Notes: generated by a model from the sequence alone, not told the origin. A stretch of DNA of 64,000 nucleotides from Pedobacter psychrophilus (GCF_001652725.1 NZ_LWHJ01000022.1:186001-250000); one strand, 5' to 3'. Positions 47,279-58,885 are shown, counted from the stretch's first letter. Numbers and translations are program-made.

Positions 47279-48298
47279 ATGAGTGTTAAAGACGATAAAC
47301 TAAAAGCCTTACAATTAACCTTAGATAAGTTAGAAAAATCTTACGGAAAAGGAACTGTGATGAAATTGGGAGATGCTCCTGTTGAGCCCATGGAATTTAT
47401 TTCTACAGGATCCTTAGGTTTAGATATTGCTTTGGGAATTGGTGGAGTGCCAAAAGGCAGGGTTATAGAAATATACGGACCAGAATCTTCTGGTAAAACT
47501 ACTTTGGCAACCCATATTATAGCAGAAGCACAAAAGAAAGGTGGCATAGCTGCTTTTATTGATGCAGAACATGCTTTTGATCAATTTTATGCTAAAAAAT
47601 TAGGGGTTGATATAGAGAACTTATTGATTTCTCAGCCAGATAATGGTGAGCAAGCTTTAGAGATTGCAGATAATCTAATTCGTTCTGGAGCTATTGATGT
47701 AATTGTAATTGACTCAGTTGCCGCATTAGTGCCAAAAAGTGAGATTGAAGGCGAAATGGGAGATTCTAAAATGGGTCTTCATGCCAGGTTAATGTCTCAA
47801 GCCTTAAGAAAACTGACTGGTACTATCAGTAAAACTAACTGTTGCTGTATTTTTATTAATCAATTACGTGATAAAATTGGGGTAATGTTTGGTAGTCCAG
47901 AAACTACAACAGGTGGTAATGCATTAAAATTTTATGCTTCTGTTCGTTTGGATATTAGAAGAATTGCACAGATTAAGGATAGCGATGAAGTTTCTGGAAA
48001 CCGTGTGAAAGTAAAGATTGTTAAAAATAAAGTCGCACCACCTTTCAGGATTGCTGAGTTTGATGTCATGTTTGGTCAAGGGATTTCAAAAGTTGGTGAA
48101 ATTATAGATTTAGGTGTAGAATACGGAGTCGTAAAAAAAGCGGGTTCTTGGTTTAGCTATGGCGATACCAAGCTAGGACAAGGAAGAGACGGTGTAAAGC
48201 AATTGTTATTGGATAATCAAGAACTTGCTGATGAAATAGAAGCTAAAATAAAAACAATTGTTACAGGTGATAATATTATTATAGAACCAGAGGATTAA
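47279..48298 (+). CDS. recA: Recombinase A
   Basis: This 339-residue protein is RecA: Walker [10 protein letters not shown] at residues 67-75, Walker B-like [12 protein letters not shown], the ATP-stimulating loop region [12 protein letters not shown] and [11 protein letters not shown] with the G-N-A-L motif. It forms the DNA strand-exchange filament and promotes LexA-type autocleavage where present. A gap of 136 bases upstream holds its promoter; no LexA box was identified. A strong terminator follows. Confidence 0.98.
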   Translation: MSVKDDKLKALQLTLDKLEKSYGKGTVMKLGDAPVEPMEFISTGSLGLDIALGIGGVPKGRVIEIYGPESSGKTTLATHIIAEAQKKGGIAAFIDAEHAFDQFYAKKLGVDIENLLISQPDNGEQALEIADNLIRSGAIDVIVIDSVAALVPKSEIEGEMGDSKMGLHARLMSQALRKLTGTISKTNCCCIFINQLRDKIGVMFGSPETTTGGNALKFYASVRLDIRRIAQIKDSDEVSGNRVKVKIVKNKVAPPFRIAEFDVMFGQGISKVGEIIDLGVEYGVVKKAGSWFSYGDTKLGQGRDGVKQLLLDNQELADEIEAKIKTIVTGDNIIIEPED

Positions 48299-48316
48299 TT
48301 GCTGTTTCTGTTAAAC

Positions 48317-48349
48317 AAAAAAGGTGTTGATTTCTCAACACCTTTTTTT
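48317..48349. terminator. Terminator after recA
   Basis: AAAAAGGTGTTGA and TCAACACCTTTTT form a 13-base stem around a four-base loop, with T and A tracts; it acts for recA and likely also for the convergent minus-strand gene ending at 48368. Confidence 0.9.
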
Positions 48350-48367
48350 ATATATTTAATTTATTTA

Positions 48368-48814
48368 TTAAGCTATTTTGAACTGATTTGTTCTTAAAAA
48401 GAAGTTTTCAAAATTTACTGTATTTCCGCTTAACCAATTCAATAGAGGGAAAATACTATTACCATCTTTTTTCTCTTCAGCAATCTCAATAATAAATTTA
48501 TCCATAACTATTGGGATAATTGAGGTAGATAAATAATGAGCATCAATAGAACTTATTCCGTAATATTTATTTAGGCGATTTGCATATTTCTTAACCATTA
48601 AATTTACGATAGATTCACGACCAATTTTTTTAGATTTAAAGAAAGTTAAAACATCCTTTGCCTTACCAGCATCAACCTGATTCTTTAAAACATCAACCAT
48701 TACTCCAGACGCTTCATTAACTGCAGCCTCTAAAGAACCTTCTGCTATCCCAGCAGTTAAGAAAACATCTTTTGTAGCATTTTCTTTTACTATTTGATTT
48801 AATTTTCCAAACAT
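48368..48814 (-). CDS. Conserved-looking hypothetical protein
   Basis: This 148-residue cytosolic protein is alpha-helical by composition (FGKLNQIVKENATKDVF, AKDVLTFFKSKKIGR) with no signal peptide or membrane segment. The GSLEAAVNEASGVMVDVLK stretch faintly recalls small DUF937/YidB-like helical proteins, but I do not recognise a family with confidence. It is flanked by terminators on both sides, so it is a single-gene unit. Confidence 0.75.
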   Translation of the reverse strand: MFGKLNQIVKENATKDVFLTAGIAEGSLEAAVNEASGVMVDVLKNQVDAGKAKDVLTFFKSKKIGRESIVNLMVKKYANRLNKYYGISSIDAHYLSTSIIPIVMDKFIIEIAEEKKDGNSIFPLLNWLSGNTVNFENFFLRTNQFKIA

Positions 48815-48952
48815 GATTAATGAATTTATAATGATTAATAAATTTGATACAAAAAAGGTAATTTAGTATTACAATTGCAAATTATAAGAACATAAATTTT
48901 GTTAATTTTATTAAAACTTATAATCCGTTGACAATTTCTAAACTATGAAGCT

Positions 48953-48990
48953 AAAAAAAGGAATCTTATAATTAAATAGATTCCTTTTTT
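48953..48990. terminator. Terminator downstream of OmpA-family gene
   Basis: AAAAAAAGGAATCT and AGATTCCTTTTTT form a 13-base stem with a short loop, just after the stop of the minus-strand OmpA gene at 49008. Confidence 0.85.
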
Positions 48991-49007
48991 AATTTATGTT
49001 GATTTAA

Positions 49008-49694
49008 TTAATTTCCAGCTGCTGATTTTGCTTCAGCTTTCATGGCATCATTAGCAACAATTACTATTTCTACTCTTCTATTTTGTGTTCTACCGTCATC
49101 AGTATCGTTAGATGCGATTGGTTCAGTTTCACCCTTACCTTCAGTTTTTAATCTAGATGCATCAACACCCTGAGCCATTGCATAAGTTCTTACAGATGCT
49201 GCTCTATCTCTAGATAGATTCATATTAAAAGGATCTGAACCTACATTATCTGTATGCCCAATAACCATAATATTAGTATTTGGATATTTATTTAATGATG
49301 ATGCAAGATTATTTATATTTTGCTTAGCATCAGCAGATAAGGTTGCTTTACCAAACTCAAATAATAAACCTGAATCAAATTTTACAATTATACCCTCACC
49401 AGCTGGAATAACTTCTGCTCCAGGAACTGTTTGTTCAATTTCTTTAGCTTGCTTATCCATATTTCTACCGATGTAAGCACCTGCAGTACCACCAATAGCA
49501 CCTCCAATAATAGCACCTACTGCAGTATTACCTGCTTTTTTACCAATTAAAGCGCCAATTGTACCACCTGCTACTGCACCAATACCTGCACCTTTTTGAG
49601 TTTTAGTTAGTGAATTACAAGCTGGCATAATTGCCGTTACTCCAAATGCTGCCACTAAACCTAATGCTGTTATTTTTAATTTATTAGTTTTCAT
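49008..49694 (-). CDS. OmpA-family lipoprotein with glycine zipper
   Basis: This 228-residue protein has a lipoprotein-type signal (lipobox-like MPAC, Cys26), then a glycine-zipper region (about 35-80: GAVAGGTIGALIG, GAIIGGAIGGTAGAYIG) and a peptidoglycan-binding OmpA domain (about 105-222: VIGHTDNVGSDPFN, LSRDRAASV, QNRRVEIVI). It is predicted to sit in the outer membrane and hold peptidoglycan. Monocistronic, followed by a terminator. Confidence 0.93.
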   Translation of the reverse strand: MKTNKLKITALGLVAAFGVTAIMPACNSLTKTQKGAGIGAVAGGTIGALIGKKAGNTAVGAIIGGAIGGTAGAYIGRNMDKQAKEIEQTVPGAEVIPAGEGIIVKFDSGLLFEFGKATLSADAKQNINNLASSLNKYPNTNIMVIGHTDNVGSDPFNMNLSRDRAASVRTYAMAQGVDASRLKTEGKGETEPIASNDTDDGRTQNRRVEIVIVANDAMKAEAKSAAGN

Positions 49695-49753
49695 AATTTA
49701 TTTTTTGTGATTTCAATTTAATAGTCAAAGTAAATGCCAAAAAATCTAATTTG

Positions 49754-49761
49754 TACTTTTG
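49754..49761 (+). promoter_or_regulatory. Candidate -7 element (TAnnTTTG) near the 49766 start
   Basis: TACTTTTG is an exact match to TAnnTTTG but ends only four bases before the ATG, implying a leaderless or nearly leaderless transcript. No -33 element was seen. Confidence 0.25.
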
Positions 49762-49765
49762 CCAT

Positions 49766-50602
49766 ATGGAAACATTTACAATTAAAAGAATTTCAATATT
49801 GGGTTGTGGTTGGTTGGGTTTGCCGTTAGCTATTTCTTTAATAAATAAGGGGTTTAAAATTAAAGGTTCGACTACCTCAATAGAAAAATTAGATCTGTTA
49901 AAAGTAAATTCAATCGCCCCGTTTTTAGTACAACTTGGGGAAAATGATAATGACAATTTTTCATCCTTTTTAGAATCTCAATTATTGATTATTAATGTTC
50001 CTCCTGGCAGAAATAAAGATAATGTAAATGACTATAGCGATAAAATGCAAATTCTGGCTAAAGCTATATCTCAATCTAGTTTAAAAAAGATAATATTTAT
50101 TTCATCAACTTCGGTTTATGAAGAGTGTAATGATAAGGTAGATGAAAAGACACTTAAATTATCAAACGATGAATCTGGTAAGAGGATGATTGCGGCAGAA
50201 AATATCTTTAAAAATCTTATTAATATTGAGACAACGATTATAAGAATGGCTGGATTAATTGGACCAAAAAGGCATCCGGGAAGATTTTTTGCTGGAAAGG
50301 AAAACATTCCTGATGGGCTGGTTCCTGTAAATTTAATTCTTTTAGATGATTGTATTGGTATAATTGAGCATGTGATTAACCATGATTTATGGAATCAAAC
50401 TTTTAATGGTTCGGCGCCAACTCATCCCACAAAGATGGAATTTTATGATTTAGCTAGTCAGCAATTATATGGTAAAGAGGCAAAGTTTATAGCCGAAAAA
50501 GGAAATTATAAAATTGTTGATTCATCAAAAATAATGAATGAAGGTTATCAATTTAAACATCCTGATTTAATGGAATGGCTTCTTCAAACTCCTCAAAATT
50601 AA
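49766..50602 (+). CDS. NAD(P)-dependent epimerase/dehydratase-like (YeeZ-like)
   Basis: ATG 49766 replaces an upstream TTG. The 278-residue protein has an N-terminal Rossmann motif ISILGCGWLGLPLA, then the ISSTSVYEE segment typical of extended SDRs related to YeeZ, and LIGPKRHPGRFF. The usual SDR Tyr-x-x-x-Lys is not evident, so activity is uncertain. The last 50 bases overlap the end of the convergent DUF2452 gene. Confidence 0.85.
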   Translation: METFTIKRISILGCGWLGLPLAISLINKGFKIKGSTTSIEKLDLLKVNSIAPFLVQLGENDNDNFSSFLESQLLIINVPPGRNKDNVNDYSDKMQILAKAISQSSLKKIIFISSTSVYEECNDKVDEKTLKLSNDESGKRMIAAENIFKNLINIETTIIRMAGLIGPKRHPGRFFAGKENIPDGLVPVNLILLDDCIGIIEHVINHDLWNQTFNGSAPTHPTKMEFYDLASQQLYGKEAKFIAEKGNYKIVDSSKIMNEGYQFKHPDLMEWLLQTPQN

Positions 50603-51050
50603 ACGAGGCTTTATCTAAAACATCCCAAGTAGAATCTGATAATAAACGAATGGTAGAAAGAAAGCGGCTAAATGCTTTTGAACGTCCCCATTCGTTTGGT
50701 GCAATCATACTCACTAAAAATGTTCCCTTTTCTTCTTTTTCATAAAGATGATAAATTTGCCCCATAACAGGTTTAAAGCGCATTTCTGCTTTGTAAATTA
50801 ATTCAGAAATTTTTAAGCGTTCTTCAATTTCTTTTACCTGTTGCATAATTAACTCTGCTTGTTTACGTAACATCCCAATTTGTTGGTGAGCCTGCATGTG
50901 CATGGCTTCTACAGCGTTTGCCCTTACTTTATTTTTATCAATTAATTTGATAACAGGTGAACTCACAGACATAGGGATTGGAGAAAATTTGGCTTCGCCT
51001 ATGTAGTATTCTGATTTATGCTGAGGATTTGTTGTAGAATTTTCTGTCAT
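50553..51050 (-). CDS. DUF2452 protein
   Basis: This 165-residue protein matches the DUF2452 family with AHQQIGMLRKQAELIMQQV and FKPVMGQIYHLYE. It is mostly helical with a coiled-coil middle, no signal peptide. Function is unknown. Its final 16 codons overlap the end of the plus-strand YeeZ-like gene. Confidence 0.85.
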   Translation of the reverse strand: MTENSTTNPQHKSEYYIGEAKFSPIPMSVSSPVIKLIDKNKVRANAVEAMHMQAHQQIGMLRKQAELIMQQVKEIEERLKISELIYKAEMRFKPVMGQIYHLYEKEEKGTFLVSMIAPNEWGRSKAFSRFLSTIRLLSDSTWDVLDKASFNFEEFEEAIPLNQDV

Positions 51051-51078
51051 AATTTTTATGATAACATTGTTAATTGCT

Positions 51079-51155
51079 GCGTTAGGGATTGCAATGGATA
51101 CCGGCCTGTGGCTAATGCCTTGTGCAGTATGAATGTAAAGCCTGCCCGAACGCCC
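51079..51155 (-). repeat. Structured intergenic repeat family 1, copy C
   Basis: This copy begins GCGTTAGGGATTGCAATGG and ends TAAAGCCTGCCCGAACGCCC, in reverse orientation. The outer GCGTT/AACGC pairing is kept and the central part pairs GGC/GCC and ATAC/GTAT. It lies between the divergent DUF2452 and LytS-like genes. Confidence 0.75.
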
Positions 51156-51299
51156 AAATTATTTTTATAAACCCCTAATTTAAATTTTAGTTTTCCATTG
51201 GTCTAATAAATAATTCCATTCGTCTTGTTATTTTGCAGTTGAGCGGATATTTGAGTTTAAAAATAAAATAAGCTTTAAATTAGCGGTAAGATAATAAAC

Positions 51300-52346
51300 A
51301 TGAAAGATTTTTTTAAATGTGCAATTAATGGAATTAAATTAGGACTTATAGTTGCATTTGTATTAGTCATATTCTATCTAGGTTCTACTAATAAAATAGA
51401 ATGGAATAATATTGGAATTACATTTATGTTTAGTGTTACCATTGCTACTTTTATTTCATTTTTAATTAAACTGGTAGATAATTACCGAGCAAAATATAAC
51501 CCTAAAAACTTTTATTTGATTTGGCTTTCTTATTATTTTGCTGCATTGGTAGGGATGACGATTGCCAGTGAGATTTGTTATTTTATTCTTTACACTTACA
51601 TTTTAAAGATTCATTATCATGTTTCTGCAGAGCCCAGGCAGCTTTTAACTAATTTGATTATTTCTTTAGTGGTAACCACAATTGTTGGTGTTTATCAAAG
51701 TCAAAGAACTAATTTAGAAGTAAGGTTAAAGGAAAAGGAGCTTGATATTGTAAAATTGAGCCAATTGAAAACCCAGGCGGAATTGCAAACTTTGCAATCT
51801 CGGATAAATCCACATTTTTTATATAATTCTTTAAATTCGATAGCGAGTTTAATACATATTGATGCAGATAGGGCAGAGGATATGACTTTGAAACTCTTTA
51901 AATTGTTTAGGTATAGCATTAATACTCAAAATGAAAATTTAACTTCTGTAAAGGAAGAAGTAGAGATTGTGAACACTTATTTGGATATTGAAAAGGTACG
52001 TTTTGGCAACCGAATAAATTTTAATTTGGATGTTGCTGAGGATACTTTAAACCAACAAATTCCTCGATTTATTTTACAACCTTTAATAGAAAATGCTATA
52101 AAGCATGGTTTAAATGATAAAATTGATGGTGGAGAAATTACTTTGATTATCTATAAGCAAGAAAAGGAAATTGTTTTAATTGTTTCTGATAATGGTACAC
52201 CTTTCCCAACAGAATTAAACTCGGGTTATGGTTTACAAAGTACTTATGAGAAATTGCAACTTTTATATAGAGATAAATATGCGCTCCAGATTATTAACGA
52301 ACCAGAAAAATTGATAAAAATAACTATCCCAACATCATATGAATAA
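51300..52346 (+). CDS. LytS-like sensor histidine kinase
   Basis: This 348-residue membrane kinase has four predicted helices in the first 130 residues, then a linker and a His_kinase domain with His172 in RINPHFLYNSLNS, followed by an ATPase region (QPLIENAIKHG, VSDNGTPFP, GYGLQSTYEKLQ). It phosphorylates the LytTR response regulator whose gene overlaps its end by eight bases. Such pairs often respond to envelope or metabolic signals; the signal here is unknown. Confidence 0.93.
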   Translation: MKDFFKCAINGIKLGLIVAFVLVIFYLGSTNKIEWNNIGITFMFSVTIATFISFLIKLVDNYRAKYNPKNFYLIWLSYYFAALVGMTIASEICYFILYTYILKIHYHVSAEPRQLLTNLIISLVVTTIVGVYQSQRTNLEVRLKEKELDIVKLSQLKTQAELQTLQSRINPHFLYNSLNSIASLIHIDADRAEDMTLKLFKLFRYSINTQNENLTSVKEEVEIVNTYLDIEKVRFGNRINFNLDVAEDTLNQQIPRFILQPLIENAIKHGLNDKIDGGEITLIIYKQEKEIVLIVSDNGTPFPTELNSGYGLQSTYEKLQLLYRDKYALQIINEPEKLIKITIPTSYE

Positions 52347-53085
52347 AATTTCTTGTATAATAATTGACGATGAAGAATTAGCTCGCCAACGTTTGATTAG
52401 GCTTTTAAAACCTTATGATTTTGTAGATATTATAGCCGAAGCCAGCAATGGGAAGGAAGGTTTGAAATTGATTGAAGAACACCAACCTGATATGATTTTT
52501 TTAGATATCGAAATGCCTGTAATGAATGGCTTTGAGATGCTTTCAAAAATTAAAAAACAACCAAAAGTTATTTTTACAACTGCTTACGATCAGTATGCAA
52601 TTAAGGCTTTTGAAGAAAATTCTTTAGATTATTTGCTAAAGCCGATAGAAAAAGAGCGTTTAGAAAAAAGCATGGAAAAGTTGCAGGAAACTCACAAACC
52701 AATGGCTTTGCCTTTGCAAGAATTGCTTGATCAGTTAAAACCGAAGAAAGAGATTAAAACCTTAACCGTTAAAATTGGTGATAAGATATTATTGATTGCC
52801 TTGGATAAAATTATTGCCATTGAAGCGGAAGATAAATATGTTTTTTTGCATACCGAGGATGGCAGCAAACATCTAACAGATTTTACTTTGAGTAATTTAG
52901 AAGAGAAACTTCCAGATAATTTTTGCAGAATTCATAGAAGCTCAATTATTAATACCAATCATATTAAAGAGATTAGAAAAAGTTTTAATGGCGCTTTGGT
53001 TTTTGTAATGGATAATAAAGAAAATCAGAAATTTACAAGTAGTAGAAGTAATTCTGAAGCTTTGAGAGAACGATTTGATATTTAG
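52339..53085 (+). CDS. LytTR-family response regulator
   Basis: This 248-residue protein has an N-terminal receiver with phosphoacceptor Asp56 (MIFLDIEMP), switch residues in TTAYDQYA and KPIEKE, then a LytTR DNA-binding domain (about 143-245) with DKYVFLHTEDG and FCRIHRSSIINTNHI. It is the partner of the LytS-like kinase; the genes overlap by eight bases. Confidence 0.94.
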   Translation: MNKISCIIIDDEELARQRLIRLLKPYDFVDIIAEASNGKEGLKLIEEHQPDMIFLDIEMPVMNGFEMLSKIKKQPKVIFTTAYDQYAIKAFEENSLDYLLKPIEKERLEKSMEKLQETHKPMALPLQELLDQLKPKKEIKTLTVKIGDKILLIALDKIIAIEAEDKYVFLHTEDGSKHLTDFTLSNLEEKLPDNFCRIHRSSIINTNHIKEIRKSFNGALVFVMDNKENQKFTSSRSNSEALRERFDI

Positions 53086-53157
53086 GTTTTGCAAAACAAG
53101 TTGTCTTAACCATTAAGGAATTAAGAAAAATTAAGCTGAGTTTTAAAAACGTTTAAA

Positions 53158-53199
53158 TAAAAAAGCGGCCTCGAAATTTAATTCGAGACCGCTTTTTTA
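53158..53199. terminator. Bidirectional terminator
   Basis: A stem AAAAAAGCGG.CTCGAA / TTCGAG.CCGCTTTTTT with one mismatch pair, between the convergent LytTR and NTF2-like genes. Confidence 0.88.
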
Positions 53200-53220
53200 A
53201 GGTTAATCGTTATATTTTAT

Positions 53221-53649
53221 TTATTTGAAGTTGGTAGTAACATCTGTTATTTTCCAATCATTTTTTGTTTTGATTAGGGTAACAAAATCTTCTCTAGTAA
53301 AGCCTTCATAAATTGAACTTACCTTAACTAAACTGTAATTTTCTGTGTTTACTAATGTGGCAGTTTCAACTTTACATTGTTGGATAACGTTTGCATTTTT
53401 TTTGTTGAAATCTAATTCTTCCTTCTTTCCGTGAGTCATAATTTTTCCGTTACGGCTCATGTTAAATTTTACATCTTCTGATAAAATAGAAGCTAAATCT
53501 GCAGATTTACCAGTTTTGATTTTGTTTACAAAGCTGTTAACACTGTACTGAATGTTTCTGTCTTTTAAATCGTCGGCTTTGGTTAATGAGCTAAATCCTA
53601 CAATGGCAACAAATGCTAAAAGAATGGTTTTGATGGTTAAAGTTTTCAT
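53221..53649 (-). CDS. Secreted NTF2-like (DUF4440-type) protein
   Basis: This 142-residue protein has a signal peptide (about 1-24, ending LTKA) and a small alpha+beta domain with SVNSFVNKIKTGKSADLASIL, a FNMSRNGKIM segment and the end TKNDWKITDVTTNF, all reminiscent of the SnoaL/DUF4440 NTF2-like group. No catalytic residues are assignable. Single-gene unit with a terminator at its 3' side. Confidence 0.75.
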   Translation of the reverse strand: MKTLTIKTILLAFVAIVGFSSLTKADDLKDRNIQYSVNSFVNKIKTGKSADLASILSEDVKFNMSRNGKIMTHGKKEELDFNKKNANVIQQCKVETATLVNTENYSLVKVSSIYEGFTREDFVTLIKTKNDWKITDVTTNFK

Positions 53650-53801
53650 GATTTTTAAATTTTAAAAGTTTCTAATTGTTTTTCTTAATAGACGCATTTG
53701 TTTTACTATAAGTTACAGAAGTATATAAAAATAGTTTGTAATTAATTGTAAATCAAGTTTATAATTGTTTTATGAAAACAGGATTTTAAAAAATTTTCAT
53801 T

Positions 53802-53961
53802 AATCTAAGTCTTGATAGAAAGGATTTTAGGATTTCAAGGTGGTAAATTTGTCTGAATCTCGATTAAATGGATTTTAGGATTTTCAGTATGCTAGTTATA
53901 ATATTTATCAGCTTATATAGAAATCCTTTTATCCTTTAATCTTGAAAATCAAGATTCAGAC
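53802..53961. repeat. Inverted-repeat element, family 2, copy E
   Basis: The outer arms GTCTGAATCT (53851) and AGATTCAGAC (ending 53961) are exact inverses and each leads into GATTTTAGGATTTTCA-like units; a further unit lies to the left. It sits in the 390-base gene-free stretch between the NTF2-like and M16 genes; the rest of that stretch shows no ORF. Confidence 0.65.
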
Positions 53962-53985
53962 AAAATAATTAACAAAACAACCAAC

Positions 53986-54027
53986 AAAAAAGCCTACGAT
54001 TTTTATCGTAGGCTTATCTTTTTTTTA
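53986..54027. terminator. Terminator downstream of M16 pair
   Basis: A stem AAGCCTACGAT/ATCGTAGGCTT with four-base loop and flanking A and T tracts, immediately after the stop of the minus-strand M16 gene at 54040. Confidence 0.85.
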
Positions 54028-54039
54028 TAAAATTAGAGT

Positions 54040-55434
54040 TTAAAAACCATCGGCCTTAATTTCTTTAACTGTTACCGGTCCCAATTTTTCTACAATTTTT
54101 TTAATATCATCGGCTTTGCCAACAAATAAAAATTGCAGGTTTTCATAAGGGAAATATTTGGTAATTATTTCTTTGGCTTTCGCTGATGTTAAACCGTTTA
54201 CATTAGCCTGGAAATTATTTATAAAAGATTCATCAAAGCCATACCAAAACATTTGCGTAAGTAAACCCGCTAATTGGCCAGAGGTTTCATAATCTGGAGG
54301 AAACTGTCCATTCACATAATTTTTTGCAGAAGTTAAAGTTTCGTCATCAATCCCTTTATCATGTATTTTCTTTAAAACTTCTAAAGCTTTATCTATTGTG
54401 GGCTCGGTAGTTTTAGTTGCTGTAAAAGTTGATACATTAAAAGTTCCTGCGTTTTTTAAGGAAGAAAAACTACTTCTAGCGCCATAAGTTAAACCAGAAT
54501 TAACTCTTAATTCATCGTTAAGCATTGATGTAAATCTGCCTCCTAAAACAGTGTTGATAACCTCAATGGCAACAAAATCTGGGTTATCTCTTTTAATACC
54601 TTTGCCACCAATTAACATGGTAGTTTCACGGGCATCGTCTTTATTAATCAATAAAACCCTAGCTTTATTAGATAATGCTTCTGGCTCGGCGATTTTTAAA
54701 CTGTTTGCCTCTCCTTTTTTCCAATCTTTAAATAAATCAGAGATTTTATCCTTCATGGTTTTAGGATTAAAATCGCCAACTATGGCAATTGCAGAACCAT
54801 TTGGAACGTAGTTTTTAGCATAAAAAGATTTTAAATCCGTAGTTGTAATATCTTTTAAAGTACTGGTTTTCCCCCCAATAGGATTTGCATAAGGATGGTC
54901 GCCATATATAAATTTATCCCAATAATTGTTAATCACATTTCGCGGGCTTTCTTTTGCTCTCACTAAATTTTGTAAAGCCCTGGCTTTCTCTTTATCAAAT
55001 TCTTCTTGATTAAAAACTGGATAAAGCAAAACTTCTTTGATAATTGGAAGCACTTTATCTTGATCATTTTTTGCAAATTTTGATGATAAACCAGCAAATT
55101 CTTTGCTGCTGTAAGTATTTAATGAAGCACCTAAAAAATCTAATTGCTCTTCTATTTGCGGTTTGGTAAAGTTTTTAGTTCCGTATTTTAATCCGTTTGC
55201 TGTAAAAGAAGCTAAACCATTTTTATCACCGTCATAAATTGCACCAGCAGGTATCACCATAGAAATACTAATTGTTGGCACTTCATGCTGCTCCATTAAG
55301 TAAACTGTTAAACCATTTTTTAAAGTAAATTTTTCATAAACCGGGACTTTAAAAGCAGCCTGGGCATTTGTTTTTTGTATCGATGTGGCTAACATCAAGA
55401 TTGCCAACATCGTTATTGATAATATTTTCTTCAT
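54040..55434 (-). CDS. M16-family peptidase homologue, non-catalytic subunit
   Basis: This 464-residue protein has a signal peptide (about 1-25, ending TNAQA) and two M16 halves. Where active members have HxxEH, this one reads Ser76-Phe-Thr-Ala79-Asn80 (GLASFTANG), so zinc cannot be bound; substrate-side motifs such as NSGLTYGARSSF and the FPPDYET segment are retained. This is the usual partner pattern of periplasmic M16B heterodimers, in which the inactive subunit completes the active site of the active one. The active partner is encoded just upstream (55528-56844). Confidence 0.92.
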   Translation of the reverse strand: MKKILSITMLAILMLATSIQKTNAQAAFKVPVYEKFTLKNGLTVYLMEQHEVPTISISMVIPAGAIYDGDKNGLASFTANGLKYGTKNFTKPQIEEQLDFLGASLNTYSSKEFAGLSSKFAKNDQDKVLPIIKEVLLYPVFNQEEFDKEKARALQNLVRAKESPRNVINNYWDKFIYGDHPYANPIGGKTSTLKDITTTDLKSFYAKNYVPNGSAIAIVGDFNPKTMKDKISDLFKDWKKGEANSLKIAEPEALSNKARVLLINKDDARETTMLIGGKGIKRDNPDFVAIEVINTVLGGRFTSMLNDELRVNSGLTYGARSSFSSLKNAGTFNVSTFTATKTTEPTIDKALEVLKKIHDKGIDDETLTSAKNYVNGQFPPDYETSGQLAGLLTQMFWYGFDESFINNFQANVNGLTSAKAKEIITKYFPYENLQFLFVGKADDIKKIVEKLGPVTVKEIKADGF

Positions 55435-55527
55435 TTTTATTTTAGATTTGAGTAGAAATATTGATAACCTTTTATTCTTATTACCTGTAACTTATTACCT
55501 ATTACTTTAACCTTTTCACTTTAAACT

Positions 55528-56844
55528 TTACTCTTCTACGCTTGCTTTCAAAATACCAACGGTTCTGTTAAATTTTTTAAAATATTGAGTAGCTACTCGT
55601 TTAACGTCTTCTTTAGTAACATTTGCATACTCGTCTGGTGCGGTAAACATTTTTTTATAATCGCCAAAAAATAGCTCGTAAGTTCCTAAACTGTTGGCTT
55701 TTCCATTAATGGTTTCTATAGAACTGTAAAATTCCATTAATTTCTGATTCTTAATTTTCTCCAATTCTTTATCTGTAATACCTTCTTTTTGGATATTATC
55801 TAAAACTTTATAAACGGCATTTTCAATAGAATCTGTAGATTTTCCTTTGTTAGCTGATATATAAATTTGAAATAAGGTAGGATCAAAACTTTCTCCGTAA
55901 CCTGTAAAAATATTGGTTGCTAATTGTTGCTGATCAACCAAAGAGGAATACAATCTTGAAGAATTTCCACTACTTAAAATCGAACTCAAAATGTCTAAAG
56001 CATAATAATCTTTATCTTTCGAATTAGGAACATGATAGCCAATTATCATATAAGGAGAACTTACTTCTTTTTGTACCGTAATCCTACGTTCACCGGTTTG
56101 AATGGGTTCTACCAAATGCACTTTTGGACCTGGTTTTTGAGCGGGAATTGGCGCCATATATTGGTCTGCAAATTTTTTAACATCTGCTAATTTTACATTT
56201 CCAGAAATAACTACCGTACAATTATTTGGTGCGTAATAAGTTTTAAAATAGTTTTCTAAATCTTCCTTTGTCCAGTTTTTAATGTCTTCCTCGTAACCAA
56301 TAACGCTCCAATGGTAAGGATGTTCTTGAAAAGCTGTAGCATTAACTTGCTCGCCTAAAGTGCGCCAAGGTGAATTTTCTAAACCTGTACTGCGTTCAGA
56401 AAGTACCACCTCTCTTTCAGATTGTACATATTTCGGGTTGATGCTGAGGTTTTCAATTCTATCACTCTCCAAATCGAACATGGTTTCTAAAGCATTTGCA
56501 GGAAACCAATCCGTATAAACAGTTACGTTTTCTGTGGTGTAAGCGTTATTTGCCCCGCCATTAAATTCCATTTTCCTATCAAACATTTTAGGTCCATACT
56601 TTTTAGCACCATTAAACATCATGTGCTCAAAAAAGTGAGATAAACCTGTAATCCCTGGATGCTCGTTTCTGGAGCCAACGCTATAAAATAAATACATGTT
56701 AGCATTTGGAATAGAATTATCCTCCAATACCAAAAATTTCATTCCGTTTTTTAAAGTAAATGTTTTTACATCATCAACTTTATTTTGGGCAAAAAGCTGT
56801 GTACTTGTCACCAATAATAAAGCTGTAATTAGTTTCTTTATCAT
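55528..56844 (-). CDS. M16-family zinc peptidase, catalytic subunit
   Basis: This 438-residue secreted protease (signal peptide about 1-19, ending LFAQ) carries the inverted zinc motif His70-Phe-Phe-Glu73-His74 (GLSHFFEHM) and the downstream Glu in SEREVVLSE. It is in the same transcription direction as the inactive M16 homologue 93 bases downstream; together they probably form a periplasmic heterodimer that degrades peptides or processes proteins. Confidence 0.93.
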   Translation of the reverse strand: MIKKLITALLLVTSTQLFAQNKVDDVKTFTLKNGMKFLVLEDNSIPNANMYLFYSVGSRNEHPGITGLSHFFEHMMFNGAKKYGPKMFDRKMEFNGGANNAYTTENVTVYTDWFPANALETMFDLESDRIENLSINPKYVQSEREVVLSERSTGLENSPWRTLGEQVNATAFQEHPYHWSVIGYEEDIKNWTKEDLENYFKTYYAPNNCTVVISGNVKLADVKKFADQYMAPIPAQKPGPKVHLVEPIQTGERRITVQKEVSSPYMIIGYHVPNSKDKDYYALDILSSILSSGNSSRLYSSLVDQQQLATNIFTGYGESFDPTLFQIYISANKGKSTDSIENAVYKVLDNIQKEGITDKELEKIKNQKLMEFYSSIETINGKANSLGTYELFFGDYKKMFTAPDEYANVTKEDVKRVATQYFKKFNRTVGILKASVEE

Positions 56845-56889
56845 ATTTTATATTTAGAGATATGCAATTTAATGAAATATAGGAGTTTA

Positions 56890-58774
<1,885 letters not shown>

Positions 58775-58784
58775 AATAATTTGA

Positions 58785-58885
58785 GGGTTACCCGCTGAAA
58801 AAAAAAGCGGGTCGGGCTTTACGCTATACTCCGTTTGCTAGCTAAAATTGCTGGCAATCCGGGGTGCCGCTTCAATCCCTAACCC
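58785..58885 (+). repeat. Structured intergenic repeat family 1, copy D
   Basis: This copy has outer arms GGGTTA and TAACCC instead of GCGTT/AACGC, a first hairpin CCCGCT/AGCGGG, the shared block CGGGCTTTACGCTATA, a central stem TTGCTAGC/GCTGGCAA and the shared block GGTGCCGCTTCAATCCC. It lies between pgi and the HopJ-family gene. Confidence 0.75.

Noticed and set aside
49684-49956. Minus-strand 90-codon ORF overlapping the YeeZ-like gene start
   Set aside because: It overlaps the confident Rossmann-motif region on the other strand and has no family signature.
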